A stretch of DNA of 43,407 bases, taken from contig JACQVV010000406.1 in NCBI GenBank assembly GCA_016209595.1, positions 1 to 43,407 of the forward strand, given 5' to 3'. Both the position numbers and the translations under genes were made by a program. Of this stretch, positions 16,661 through 24,797 are shown one piece after another (position 1 is the stretch's first letter; each line of letters begins with the position of its first letter). The stretch is from Planctomycetota bacterium (lineage in GTDB: Bacteria; Planctomycetota; JACQVV01). The notes below the pieces were generated by a model. That model ran no database searches, was not told the DNA's origin, and worked only from the letters and a program-made list of their open reading frames with translations.

Positions 16661-17202
16661 TCCTCGAAGCCGTCTTTCTCGGCCTCTATCTCTCCGCCGT
16701 GGTTTCTCTCGTCGTCTACACGTACTCGACGGGCATCTCGCCCGTCCCCTCGACTCGCCGAGCGCGGGCGCGCGTCTTCGAGCTCGTCCCCGAGGGCGCC
16801 GCGGGAACGATCGTCGACCTGGGGAGCGGCTGGGGCACGCTCGCCTTCCGCCTGGCCAGGCGGCACCCGGCGTGCCGCGTCGTCGGCTACGAGCTCTCCC
16901 CCGTCCCGTGGCTCTTCTCGCAGGCGCGGCGACTCGTCCAGCCTCGCCCCAACCTGGCGCTCTTGCGCAAAGACTTCTTCGGCGTCCCGCTTTCCGGAGC
17001 TGCCATCGTCGTCTGCTACCTCTGGCCCGAGGGGATGAGACGGCTCCGGGAGAAGTTCGAGCGCGAGCTCACTCCGGGGACGATCGTCGTCTCGAACCAC
17101 TTTCCAGTCCCGGGCTGGAAGCCGGCCGCCACCCTCCCGGTTGGCGACTTCTTCACGCGGGAGGTGTACCTTTATCGAATCCCGCCGCCTCCCGCCGAGT
17201 AG
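16657..17202 (+). CDS. Membrane-anchored FAM173-like class I methyltransferase
   Basis: The 181-residue protein starts with one hydrophobic helix (residues 2-22, ILEAVFLGLYLSAVVSLVVY), then TGISPVPSTRRARARVF, the SAM motif I IVDLGSGWGTLAFRLA, VVGYELSPVPW and late VVSNHFPVPGWKP. This order and the helix before the catalytic domain match the FAM173/ATPSCKMT type, known in eukaryotes as lysine methyltransferases for the ATP synthase c subunit and ANT. A bacterial substrate is unknown. The ATG overlaps the queG stop as ATGA. The M18 aminopeptidase follows after 17 bases. Confidence 0.75.
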   Translation: MILEAVFLGLYLSAVVSLVVYTYSTGISPVPSTRRARARVFELVPEGAAGTIVDLGSGWGTLAFRLARRHPACRVVGYELSPVPWLFSQARRLVQPRPNLALLRKDFFGVPLSGAAIVVCYLWPEGMRRLREKFERELTPGTIVVSNHFPVPGWKPAATLPVGDFFTREVYLYRIPPPPAE

Positions 17203-17219
17203 AAACATCGGAGACCGAC

Positions 17220-18623
17220 ATGCGCCGGACCCCCGCGATCTTCCTTCTCGTGCTCCTCGCGACCCTCCCCGCCGCCGCGGACGACTCGGCCTGGTCCTCG
17301 CTCGCCGAGGAGGACCGCGCGGGGGTCGAGTCGACCGCCGGGGAGTTCCTCGCCTTCATCGCGAAGGCCCGCACCGAGCGGACCGCCGTCCGGGAGCTCG
17401 TGGCTGCCGCGGAGGCCGCGGGATTCCGGGCGCTCGGTCCGGACTCGGAGTGGAAGCCGGGAGCGCGTTTCTACGACACGAACCGCTCTCAGGCGCTCGT
17501 CCTCGTGGTCTGCGGGGAGAAACCCGCCAGCGAGGGCCTTCGCGTGGCCGCGGGGCACGTCGATTCCCCGCACCTCTCGCTCAAGTCCAGGCCGGTCTAC
17601 TCCTCCTGGGGCTTCGCGCTCCTACAGACGAACTCGCACGGCGGGATCAAGAACTACCAGTGGGCGAACGTCCCGCTCGCCCTCCTGGGAGAGGCGGTGA
17701 AGAAGGACGGGACGCGGGTCGAGATCGAGTTCGGGCTCTCCGCGGAGGACGGGGCGCTCGTCATCCCCGACCTCGCGCCGCACGAGGACAAGGAATACCG
17801 GGATCGCAAGCAGACCGAGGTGCTGGGGGCCGAGGAGCTCGATCCGATCGCGGCTTCGAAGGACTCGAAGGGAAAGTCGGTCGAGGACGAGGTCTGGGAT
17901 CTCCTCCGGTCGCGCTACGGGCTGGAGAAGGACGACCTCGTGTCGGCCGAGCTCGCGATCGTGCCGGCGAACGAGCCCCGATCGGTCGGTCTCGACGGGT
18001 CCATGATCGGCGCCTACGGCCTGGACGACCGGCTCTGTTCGTGGGCGTCGGCGCGCTCGCTCCTCGAAATCGGGACGCCGCCCCACGCATCGGTCGTCTA
18101 CCTCACGGACAACGAGGAGGTAGGCTCGGTCGGGAACACGGGGGCCGGGAGCGCGTACTTCACGGGCCTCGTAGGGCGCCTGCTCGCCCTGGAGGGCGTC
18201 TCGGACGAGAACCGCCTGCGGCAGGCTCTCCGGCGGAGCCTTGTCCTCTCCGCGGACTGCACCACGGGAGTTCACCCGACGTTCTCGGGCGCGCACGAGA
18301 CCACGAACGCCGCGCGGCTGGGGCGCGGCGTCGTCCTCAAGATGTACGGCAAGGGAATGAACGCGAATCCGACCTTCACGGCACACGTCCGGCGGATCCT
18401 CGACGAGGGGAAGACGCCCTGGCAGGTCCACACCTACAAGGTCGGCGTGGGAGGAGGAGGGACGATCGGGCAGTTCTTCACCGCGCTCGACATGGAGGTG
18501 ATCGACGTGGGAGTGCCGCTGCTCGCCATGCACTCGCCGTTCGAAATCGCGTCGAAGGTGGACCTCTGGCACTACGTCCGGTTCACCCGTAGTTTCTTCG
18601 AGGATCCGGGGGCGCTCGATTGA
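17220..18623 (+). CDS. M18 family aminopeptidase with a predicted signal peptide
   Basis: The 467-residue protein is a metallo-aminopeptidase of family M18: AAGHVDSPHLSLKSRP (metal His/Asp), LDDRLCSWAS, VVYLTDNEEVGSVGNTGAGS with the catalytic Glu pair, SADCTTGVHPTFSG and LLAMHSPFEI with the last metal His. It removes N-terminal amino acids, often acidic ones. Unusually it begins MRRTPAIFLLVLLATLPAAADD, a clear Sec signal with a probable AAA-D cleavage site, whereas typical M18 enzymes are cytoplasmic. ATG at 17220 has GGAG seven bases upstream. The stop overlaps the moeA start as TTGA. Confidence 0.9.
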   Translation: MRRTPAIFLLVLLATLPAAADDSAWSSLAEEDRAGVESTAGEFLAFIAKARTERTAVRELVAAAEAAGFRALGPDSEWKPGARFYDTNRSQALVLVVCGEKPASEGLRVAAGHVDSPHLSLKSRPVYSSWGFALLQTNSHGGIKNYQWANVPLALLGEAVKKDGTRVEIEFGLSAEDGALVIPDLAPHEDKEYRDRKQTEVLGAEELDPIAASKDSKGKSVEDEVWDLLRSRYGLEKDDLVSAELAIVPANEPRSVGLDGSMIGAYGLDDRLCSWASARSLLEIGTPPHASVVYLTDNEEVGSVGNTGAGSAYFTGLVGRLLALEGVSDENRLRQALRRSLVLSADCTTGVHPTFSGAHETTNAARLGRGVVLKMYGKGMNANPTFTAHVRRILDEGKTPWQVHTYKVGVGGGGTIGQFFTALDMEVIDVGVPLLAMHSPFEIASKVDLWHYVRFTRSFFEDPGALD

Positions 18624-19843
18624 TCTCTCCCGAAGAGGCCCTCGCGCGGGTGCTCGCGAAGGTCCGGCCCCTCCCGGTCGAGGAGGCCGACCTCACGGGC
18701 GCCCTCGGCCGCGCGCTCGCCGAAGACGTCCTTGCCGATATCGACCTTCCCCCGTTCACGCGGAGCGCGATGGACGGGTTCGCCGTCCGCTCGGCCGACC
18801 TCGCGGCGGTCCCGGTCGAGCTCGCGGTCGCGGACGAGATCGCAGCGGGCGCCGTCCCCCGGCGGGCGGTCGGTCCGGGCGAGTGCGCCCGGATCATGAC
18901 CGGTGCGCCGCTGCCGGAGGGGGCCGACGCGGTCGTCATGGTCGAGCGGACCGAGCCGGGAGCGGCGGACCGGGTGCGGGTGCTCGTCCAGGCGAAACCG
19001 GGCGAGAACGTGATCGAGAGGGGCTGCGACGCGCGGGCCGGGACGGTCGTCCTCCCGGCGGGGACGGTCCTTTCTCCCGGGGCGATCGCGGTCGCCGCGG
19101 CCGCCGGGCGCCCGCGGCTCGCCGTCCACCGGCGCCCGCGGGCGGCTTTCCTCTCCACGGGCGACGAGCTCGTCGCGGTCGAGCGCCAGCCCGGGCCGGG
19201 CCAGGTGAGGAACTCCAACGCCCACGCCTTCGCGGCGCAGCTCGCTCTGGAAGGGGGCTCGCTCGCCTTCTCGAGAATCGTCCGCGACACCGTGGAGGAG
19301 ACCCGCCTCGCGATCCGGGAAGGGCTCGCCGCCGACCTCCTCGTTCTCTCGGGGGGTGTCTCGATGGGCGAGTTCGACCTCGTGGCGCGAGCGCTCGCCG
19401 AGGAGAACGTCGAGATCCACTTCCACAAGATCGCCCTGAAGCCCGGGAAGCCGCTCCTCTTCGGCACGCGAGGCGAGACGGCGGTCTTCGGCCTCCCGGG
19501 GAATCCGGTCTCGAGCTACATGACGTTCCTTCTCTTCGTCGCGCCGGCGCTTCGCCGGATGCTCGGGCGCCGCGACCCGGAGCCCAGGCACGTGACGGCT
19601 CGGCTCTCCGGAGGCCCGCTCCGCACCCGCGACCGGATCCAGTACGTCCCGGCGCGCCTCGAGCCGGCGGCCGGCGGCTTTTCCGCCCGGCCGCTTCTGT
19701 GGCACGGTTCGGGCGACCTCGTTCCGCTCCACGCCGCGAACGGGTTCATCGCCGTCCCGGTGGGGGACGCGCCGCTCGCCGATGGCGCGGCGGTGCGCGT
19801 CCTCGTGGACGAGCGTCAGATCGCGCCCTTCGCGAGGGGGTAG
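18620..19843 (+). CDS. moeA: Molybdopterin molybdenumtransferase
   Basis: The 407-residue protein shows the MoeA domains: PPFTRSAMDGFAVRSADL at the N-terminus, RIMTGAPLPEGADAVV, the MoaB-like core with STGDELV and VLSGGVSMGEFDLV, KIALKPGKPLLFG and VFGLPGNPVSSYM, and a C-terminal beta domain. It inserts molybdate into adenylylated molybdopterin in the cytoplasm. The start is TTG at 18620 overlapping the aminopeptidase stop. Upstream GGGGG may serve as a weak ribosome-binding site, so expression probably depends on translational coupling. No other molybdenum-cofactor gene is in the window. It converges with the WD40 kinase, 8 bases apart. Confidence 0.93.
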   Translation: MISPEEALARVLAKVRPLPVEEADLTGALGRALAEDVLADIDLPPFTRSAMDGFAVRSADLAAVPVELAVADEIAAGAVPRRAVGPGECARIMTGAPLPEGADAVVMVERTEPGAADRVRVLVQAKPGENVIERGCDARAGTVVLPAGTVLSPGAIAVAAAAGRPRLAVHRRPRAAFLSTGDELVAVERQPGPGQVRNSNAHAFAAQLALEGGSLAFSRIVRDTVEETRLAIREGLAADLLVLSGGVSMGEFDLVARALAEENVEIHFHKIALKPGKPLLFGTRGETAVFGLPGNPVSSYMTFLLFVAPALRRMLGRRDPEPRHVTARLSGGPLRTRDRIQYVPARLEPAAGGFSARPLLWHGSGDLVPLHAANGFIAVPVGDAPLADGAAVRVLVDERQIAPFARG

Positions 19844-19851
19844 CAGGGCTC

Positions 19852-22800
19852 CTACTTGCCCGAGGCCGGTGCCGGCCGTGGGACGACGAGGGCGCCCGAA
19901 AGGACGAGGTCGGTCCGGTTCTCGGCGAGCTCTCGGAGCCGGGAGGCGGAACCGAGCGCGAGGGCGACGTCCCAGAGGCGCACGGAGCCGTCCGCGGAGG
20001 TGGTCGCGATCCGACCCGAGTCGGGAGACCAGGCGACCCCGGTGAGCGCCGCGCGACTCCCCGGGAGGGCGGCGAGCGGAGTCCCGGTGCGGCCGTCCCA
20101 CAGCCTGACCGTCGTGTCCGCTTCCCGCGCCGGGCCCGTCGTCATGAGGGAGCCGCTGTCGGGCAGCGCCGCGGTCGCGAGGATGGAGCCGTCCGGCGAC
20201 CAGAGGACCACGGAGACCCGTGCCGTGTGTGCGTCGAGGATCCGGATCGGCTGGGCCGCCGCCGCGTCCCAGAGCCAGACCGTCTCGTCGGAGTAGGCGC
20301 AGGCGAGCCTCTCGCGATCGGGCGACCAGGCGATCGTGCGGGCGGCGTCGGAGACGGTCCAGCCTCCGGAGACGCTCTTTCGCTTCTGGGGGGTTTCGCG
20401 CCCCTCGAGCGTCGCGAGGAGCTCTCCGGTCCTCCCGTTCCAGATCCGCGCGACCCAGCCGTAGCACACGGTCGCCAGGCGCTCCCCGTCGGGAGACCAG
20501 GCGAGCCCGGAGAGGCTCGTCGCCTCCTCCGGAAGGGTGGCGATGCAGGTCCGGGATCCGGTGTCCCAGATGCGGACCGATCTTTCGGCGCCCAGGCTGG
20601 CGAGCCTCGACCCGTCGGGCGACCAGGCGAGCGCGAGAACATGGCTCGTGTGCCCCGCGAGGTAGTAGAGACCACGGCCGGTCGATCCCTCCCAGACCAC
20701 GATCACGGAGTCCGCCGCGCCGCTCGCGAGGAGCGATCCGTCGGGCGAGGGGGCGACGCAGTAGATGTGGGCGCGGTGTCCCGTCATCTGGGCGATCGGG
20801 CTTCCCGTCCGGGCGTCCCACAAGCGGAGCGTCCTGTCCTCGGAGGCCGTGACGGCGCGGGAGCTGTCGCGGGACCAGGCGACGGAACGGACCGGACCGG
20901 CGTGGCCCGCGAGCGTGGCGAGGACCGCGCCGGTCCGCGCGTCCCAGATCCGCGCCGCGTTCACCGGGCCGCTCGCCAAGACGCGCTCGCCGTCCGGCGA
21001 CCAGGCGACCGGACCCGTGCCGCCGTCCGCGGCCACCCAGAAGGGGTTCTCGCCCGCGAACCAGACGCGCGCGGTGCCATCGGTCGACGCCGTCGCAAGG
21101 CTCTTCCCGTCGGGAGACCACGCGGCCCGGACGACCTCCGTCGCGTGACCGTCGAGGGCCGCGAGACACTCGCCCGAGCTTGCCTCCCAGACCCGGACGC
21201 TCCCGTCGGAGGACGTCGTGGCGATCCGCCCGTCCGAGGAGACGTCGAGGTCGAGAATCGCCTCCGCGTGTCCGTGGAGCACGGCGATTCCGCCCCCGGT
21301 CGGGGCGTCCCAGACCCTCGCGGTCCGATCGAACGAAGAGGATACGAGGCGCGCACCGTCGGGCGACCATGCGAGCGCCGTGACCCCATCGGAGTGGCCG
21401 GAAGCGCGGGCGAGCGTGCTCCCGTTCGCGGGGTCCCAGACCCAGGCAAGGCTCCCCGATGCCCCCGCGAGCCTCGCCCCGTCGCGCGACCAGGCGAGGA
21501 GGTGGATCGCCCTTCCCTCCGCGTTCATCCGGGAGCTCTCGGCGCCCGTGCGGGGGTCGAGTACGCGCGCGGTCCCGTCGGCATAGCCCACGGCGATCGC
21601 GGCGCCGTCCGGCCGCCAGGCGAAACTCGTCGCCTGCGTCCCTTCCCGGCCGAGAACGAGAACCTGCGTTCGGTCCGCGGGGTCCCAGACAACCACCGTG
21701 TTCACGGCACGATTGTCCGGAGCCAGAGCGTCCGTTCCCTGGCTCGCCAGGAGCTTCTGGCCCGAGCACCACTCGACGCGTGCGGGATACGACTGTCCGA
21801 CAAGATCGGCGAGCTTCTCCCCGGTGCTGGCATCCCAGAGTCGGATCGGGCACCCGTGGATGGCGGCCGCGACCACCGCCGAGTTCGGCGACCAGGAGAC
21901 GTCGGAGACATGCTCCCCACTCGCGTGGAGCGTGGCGAGGCACGCGCCCGTGGTACAGTCCCAGAGCCGGACCGTTCCGTCCTGCGAAGCGGTGGCCAGC
22001 CGGGTCCCGTCGGGGGACCACTCGACGTCGGAAACGAGCGACGTGTGACCGGCGAGCGCTCGCGAGAGCCAGCTCCCCGCGAGCGCCCCGACCGCGAGGG
22101 TGCGCCGGTCGGCCTGTTCTTCGACCTCCAGAGCCGACGCGAGGACAAGCGACGCGGCGTTGGACGAACGGCGCTCCAGGAGAAGGAGCCCCTTCTCCTC
22201 CAGGGCGTCGCCGTACCGGAGCCGGGCCTCGCGCTCCTTCGACTCGGCGAGACCCCGGGCCGCCTCCTCGCTCTCGCGGGCGAGGTCGGCCGTGCTGGCC
22301 GCGGCATCGGCCCGCTCCGCGCTTCTCTCCGCTTCCCTGCGGCGCTTGTCGAGGCGAGCGACGAAGGCCGCCGAGACCGTCACGAGAACGAGAGCCGCCG
22401 CCGCCGCGACGGCCGCCGCGGCGCGGTGCCGGCCGACCCACTTCCCGAACCGCTGGGCGGGCGTGTACCGGGCCGCCGCGAGGGTGTGCCCCGTCAAGAA
22501 GGCCTCGATGTCGGCCTTGAGTTCCTCCGCCCGCTGGTAGCGCTCGCGGGGGTCGAGGGCCATCGCGCGCAGAACCGCGGCCTCGAGCTCGCGCGGAACC
22601 GGCCGGGCCGGGAACCGTCGAGACGGCGGGACGAAGTCGCCGGCCGCGACCTTGTCGACAACCAAGAGCCAGCTTGGGCCCGCGAAGGGCGGCGCCAGCG
22701 CGAGGATCTCGTAGAGAATCGCACCCAGCGAGTAGATGTCGGATCGCGCGTCGATCCGCTCGACCTCCCCCTTGGCCTGCTCGGGGGACATGTAGGCTGG

Positions 22801-23640
22801 TGTGCCGACCAGGGCCCCTTCGGCCGTGCCCTCCGGGCCGGCGGAGGTGTCCGGCTCCGGTTCCACCGCTCCCGCCGAAGGATCCGGCGCGCCGAGAACC
22901 TTGGCGACTCCCCAGTCCATCACGAGGACCTCTCCGAACTCGCCGACCATGACGTTGGCCGGCTTGAGATCGCGGTGGACGACGCCGCGGCTGTGGGCGA
23001 AGGCGATCGCGTCACAGACCTTGAGGAAGATCTGGAGGAGCCGGCCGAAGGAGAGCTCCTCCCCGCTCCGCCTGCGAAGCCTCGCGGACGCGCGCTCGCG
23101 CCGGCGGGAAAAGGTCGTGTTCTGCCCGGGGCGTCTCGAGAGCTCGGTCAGGATCGCCGCCAGGTCGCGCCCGCGGACATGCTTCATCGTGAAGTAGCGC
23201 CTTCCGTCGGGGCAGGTTCCGAGCTCGTGGACCGGCACGATGTTGGGGTGCTCGAGCTGGCCCGTGACCCGCGCCTCGACGAGGAACTTCCGGGCGCGGC
23301 GCCCGTCGTCGGTCCTTCCCGAGGCGAGGACCACCTTGGCGGCGAGATCCCGGCCGAGGTCGGGATCCCGGACGAGAAGGATCACGCCCATGCCTCCTCG
23401 ACCGAGGGTTCCCACGACGGGATACCGCCCGAGGGTCTCTTGTTCGATGGACCGTCCGGGCGCCGGATCCTCGAACTGCGTCTCTCCCGCGCCCGAATCG
23501 AGGACAGTGGCGGCGAGCGAGGGATTCTCTCCCGGAACACGGATCGGGAGCCCGCAACCCGGGCACCGGACGGACTTCCCCGCCGCGGCATCGGGCGCCG
23601 AGAGTCGCTTCCCGCAGTCGCAGTTCACCAGGATCGGCAT
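19852..23640 (-). CDS. Serine/threonine protein kinase with zinc ribbon and 16 WD40 repeats
   Basis: The 1262-residue protein starts with a zinc ribbon (Cys7, Cys9, Cys26, Cys29), then a Hanks-type kinase (about 72-375): glycine loop LGRGGMGVILLV, AAKVV lysine, HRDLKPANVM catalytic loop, DWGVAK in place of DFG, and GTPAYMSPEQA. A transmembrane helix lies near residues 405-430, followed by a coiled coil to about 510. The rest (about 528-1230) is 16 WD40 repeats by my count, most with WSPDG and a final Arg-x-Trp-Asp, enough for two seven-bladed propellers and more. The kinase is predicted to be cytoplasmic and the propellers periplasmic, so it may pass an external signal inside. ATG at 23640 is favoured by the ribbon starting at once. 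Confidence 0.93.
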   Translation of the reverse strand: MPILVNCDCGKRLSAPDAAAGKSVRCPGCGLPIRVPGENPSLAATVLDSGAGETQFEDPAPGRSIEQETLGRYPVVGTLGRGGMGVILLVRDPDLGRDLAAKVVLASGRTDDGRRARKFLVEARVTGQLEHPNIVPVHELGTCPDGRRYFTMKHVRGRDLAAILTELSRRPGQNTTFSRRRERASARLRRRSGEELSFGRLLQIFLKVCDAIAFAHSRGVVHRDLKPANVMVGEFGEVLVMDWGVAKVLGAPDPSAGAVEPEPDTSAGPEGTAEGALVGTPAYMSPEQAKGEVERIDARSDIYSLGAILYEILALAPPFAGPSWLLVVDKVAAGDFVPPSRRFPARPVPRELEAAVLRAMALDPRERYQRAEELKADIEAFLTGHTLAAARYTPAQRFGKWVGRHRAAAAVAAAAALVLVTVSAAFVARLDKRRREAERSAERADAAASTADLARESEEAARGLAESKEREARLRYGDALEEKGLLLLERRSSNAASLVLASALEVEEQADRRTLAVGALAGSWLSRALAGHTSLVSDVEWSPDGTRLATASQDGTVRLWDCTTGACLATLHASGEHVSDVSWSPNSAVVAAAIHGCPIRLWDASTGEKLADLVGQSYPARVEWCSGQKLLASQGTDALAPDNRAVNTVVVWDPADRTQVLVLGREGTQATSFAWRPDGAAIAVGYADGTARVLDPRTGAESSRMNAEGRAIHLLAWSRDGARLAGASGSLAWVWDPANGSTLARASGHSDGVTALAWSPDGARLVSSSFDRTARVWDAPTGGGIAVLHGHAEAILDLDVSSDGRIATTSSDGSVRVWEASSGECLAALDGHATEVVRAAWSPDGKSLATASTDGTARVWFAGENPFWVAADGGTGPVAWSPDGERVLASGPVNAARIWDARTGAVLATLAGHAGPVRSVAWSRDSSRAVTASEDRTLRLWDARTGSPIAQMTGHRAHIYCVAPSPDGSLLASGAADSVIVVWEGSTGRGLYYLAGHTSHVLALAWSPDGSRLASLGAERSVRIWDTGSRTCIATLPEEATSLSGLAWSPDGERLATVCYGWVARIWNGRTGELLATLEGRETPQKRKSVSGGWTVSDAARTIAWSPDRERLACAYSDETVWLWDAAAAQPIRILDAHTARVSVVLWSPDGSILATAALPDSGSLMTTGPAREADTTVRLWDGRTGTPLAALPGSRAALTGVAWSPDSGRIATTSADGSVRLWDVALALGSASRLRELAENRTDLVLSGALVVPRPAPASGK

Positions 23641-23651
23641 GGGATATGCTC

Positions 23652-24011
23652 CTAGAAGAGACGCCAGATGCGGATCCGGCCGTCCTTGCCGGCCGTGGCG
23701 AGGATCGGCTCGCGCGGGTGGAACGCGACGGCGCCCGCGTGTCCGCCGTGGCCGTCGATCCTCGCGAGCAGCCGTCCTGTCTCCGGGTCCCAGATCCGCA
23801 CCGCGTCGTCCCAACCGGCGGACGCGAGCCACTCCCCTCTCGCGCCGCCGAAAGTGAGACCGCGGACCATGGCCGTGTGGCCCGCGAGCTCGATCCGTTT
23901 CACGGCCACCGTGCGTTCGAGCTCCCGGTCGATCGCCTCGTGGACGCCCCCCGCCGCGCCGCGCCCGAGGCACCCGCGAAGCTCGTAGCGACCGGAGAGA
24001 TGAGCCTCCAT
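23652..24011 (-). CDS. Small protein joining a kinase N-lobe fragment to two WD40 repeats
   Basis: The 119-residue product begins SGRYELRGCLGRGAAGGVHE and TVAVKRIEL, the glycine loop and lysine strand of a Hanks kinase. It then jumps directly to two WD40 repeats (AGHTAMVRGLTF...VRIWDPETG and HAGAVAFHP...RIRIWRLF). The catalytic loop, metal motif, activation segment and membrane helix are all absent, so it cannot be an active kinase. The start ATG at 24011 has GGGAGG about seven bases upstream; ATG 24017 and TTG 24032 are alternatives. It ends 11 bases before the large kinase gene and is co-directional. An internal deletion of a kinase-WD40 gene is the simplest origin; a regulatory or decoy role is speculation. 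Confidence 0.65.
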   Translation of the reverse strand: MEAHLSGRYELRGCLGRGAAGGVHEAIDRELERTVAVKRIELAGHTAMVRGLTFGGARGEWLASAGWDDAVRIWDPETGRLLARIDGHGGHAGAVAFHPREPILATAGKDGRIRIWRLF

Positions 24012-24047
24012 CTCCATGCCTCCCGCCCTCAAGACCCCGGCGCTATC

Positions 24048-24392
24048 CTACACCTTGTCGTCGCGCCGGATCAGCCGGTCAAAGAGGATGTCCTCCAGGT
24101 CGCGCCGCCCGTCCACGATCGCGAGGACCATGACGGTCCGCTCGTGAGTCCGATACACGATCCGGTAGGGCGCGACGACGGTCTCTCGGGAGGCGCGCAC
24201 CCCGAGCTGGGCGAGCTCGGGGACGACTCTCCCCCGTTCGGGCGAGCGCTCCAGTGACAAGGCCCGGCGCTCCAGGGAAGCGAGAACCCGTTCGGCCGCT
24301 TCCAGCGAGTCGACCGAGACATAGGCGAGATTCTCGTCGAGATCCCGAAGCGCCTCTTCGGTCCACGAAACCGCGTACCGCGGGTCAACCAC
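24048..24392 (-). CDS. ParE/RelE family toxin
   Basis: The 114-residue protein has the ParE/RelE pattern: YAVSWTEEALRDLDENLAYV, a helix-rich middle (AAERVLASLERRALSLERSP), RVVPEL, then beta strands APYRIVYRTHERTVMVLAIVDGRRD. Members block DNA gyrase (ParE) or cleave mRNA at the ribosome (RelE); which applies cannot be told. GTG at 24392 overlaps the antitoxin stop by eight bases, the usual order antitoxin then toxin. The pair sits between lnt and the kinase genes. Confidence 0.85.
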   Translation of the reverse strand: MVDPRYAVSWTEEALRDLDENLAYVSVDSLEAAERVLASLERRALSLERSPERGRVVPELAQLGVRASRETVVAPYRIVYRTHERTVMVLAIVDGRRDLEDILFDRLIRRDDKV

Positions 24393-24672
24393 CCTTCGGG
24401 GCTCTCCGGAGGTTTCGCCTCGCCTGTGCGAAGGCCTCGCGCTGCGGGACCGTCCGTCCCGCGGCGACATCTGCCTCGCCCTGGGCGACGATCCGGAGCA
24501 TCGCCATCGCGTCGCGCCAGCGGCCATAGGTGGCGGCGTCCATCACCACCACTCGGGCCTCGCCCTTCTGCGTGATGAGGACCGGCCGGCCGCTCCGTGA
24601 CACCTCGCGGACCATATCCGCGGCGTGGCTCTTGAAATGCGTGATCGAGTAGACCGCATCCTTGAGTGCCAT
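24385..24672 (-). CDS. PhD/YefM family antitoxin
   Basis: The 95-residue protein starts MALKDAVYSITHFKSHAADM and continues VSRSGRPVLITQKGEARVVVMDA, the PhD/YefM DNA-binding N-terminal fold. The C-terminal half is charged and probably wraps the toxin. ATG at 24672 has GGAGG six bases upstream, which decides against longer starts. It precedes and overlaps the toxin gene by eight bases and is likely to repress their shared promoter. Confidence 0.85.
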   Translation of the reverse strand: MALKDAVYSITHFKSHAADMVREVSRSGRPVLITQKGEARVVVMDAATYGRWRDAMAMLRIVAQGEADVAAGRTVPQREAFAQARRNLRRAPKGG

Positions 24673-24698
24673 GCTCAACCTCCGTTGCATCAGGTCAG

Positions 24699-24727
24699 AA
24701 TGTAGTACGTTATTCGGACCTATGCAA
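24699..24727 (-). promoter_or_regulatory. Putative promoter of the toxin-antitoxin pair
   Basis: On the minus strand TTGCAT (24727-24722) and TACATT (24704-24699) are 17 bases apart, 26 bases before the antitoxin ATG. The local sequence is AT-richer than its surroundings and includes GTAGTAC, a possible operator for the PhD-type repressor. Confidence 0.4.
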
Positions 24728-24797
24728 GGGAGTTCCAGCATTCGCCCCACGGGCTGCTGGCCCGTTCGGCGAGTCCCGGGTACGATCCCTCACCGAC

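Noticed and set aside
18572..23973. Very long open frames on both strands across the moeA and kinase genes
   Set aside because: Only the frames with MoeA motifs and with kinase and WD40 motifs make sense; the others are Arg/Pro/Gly-rich shadows.
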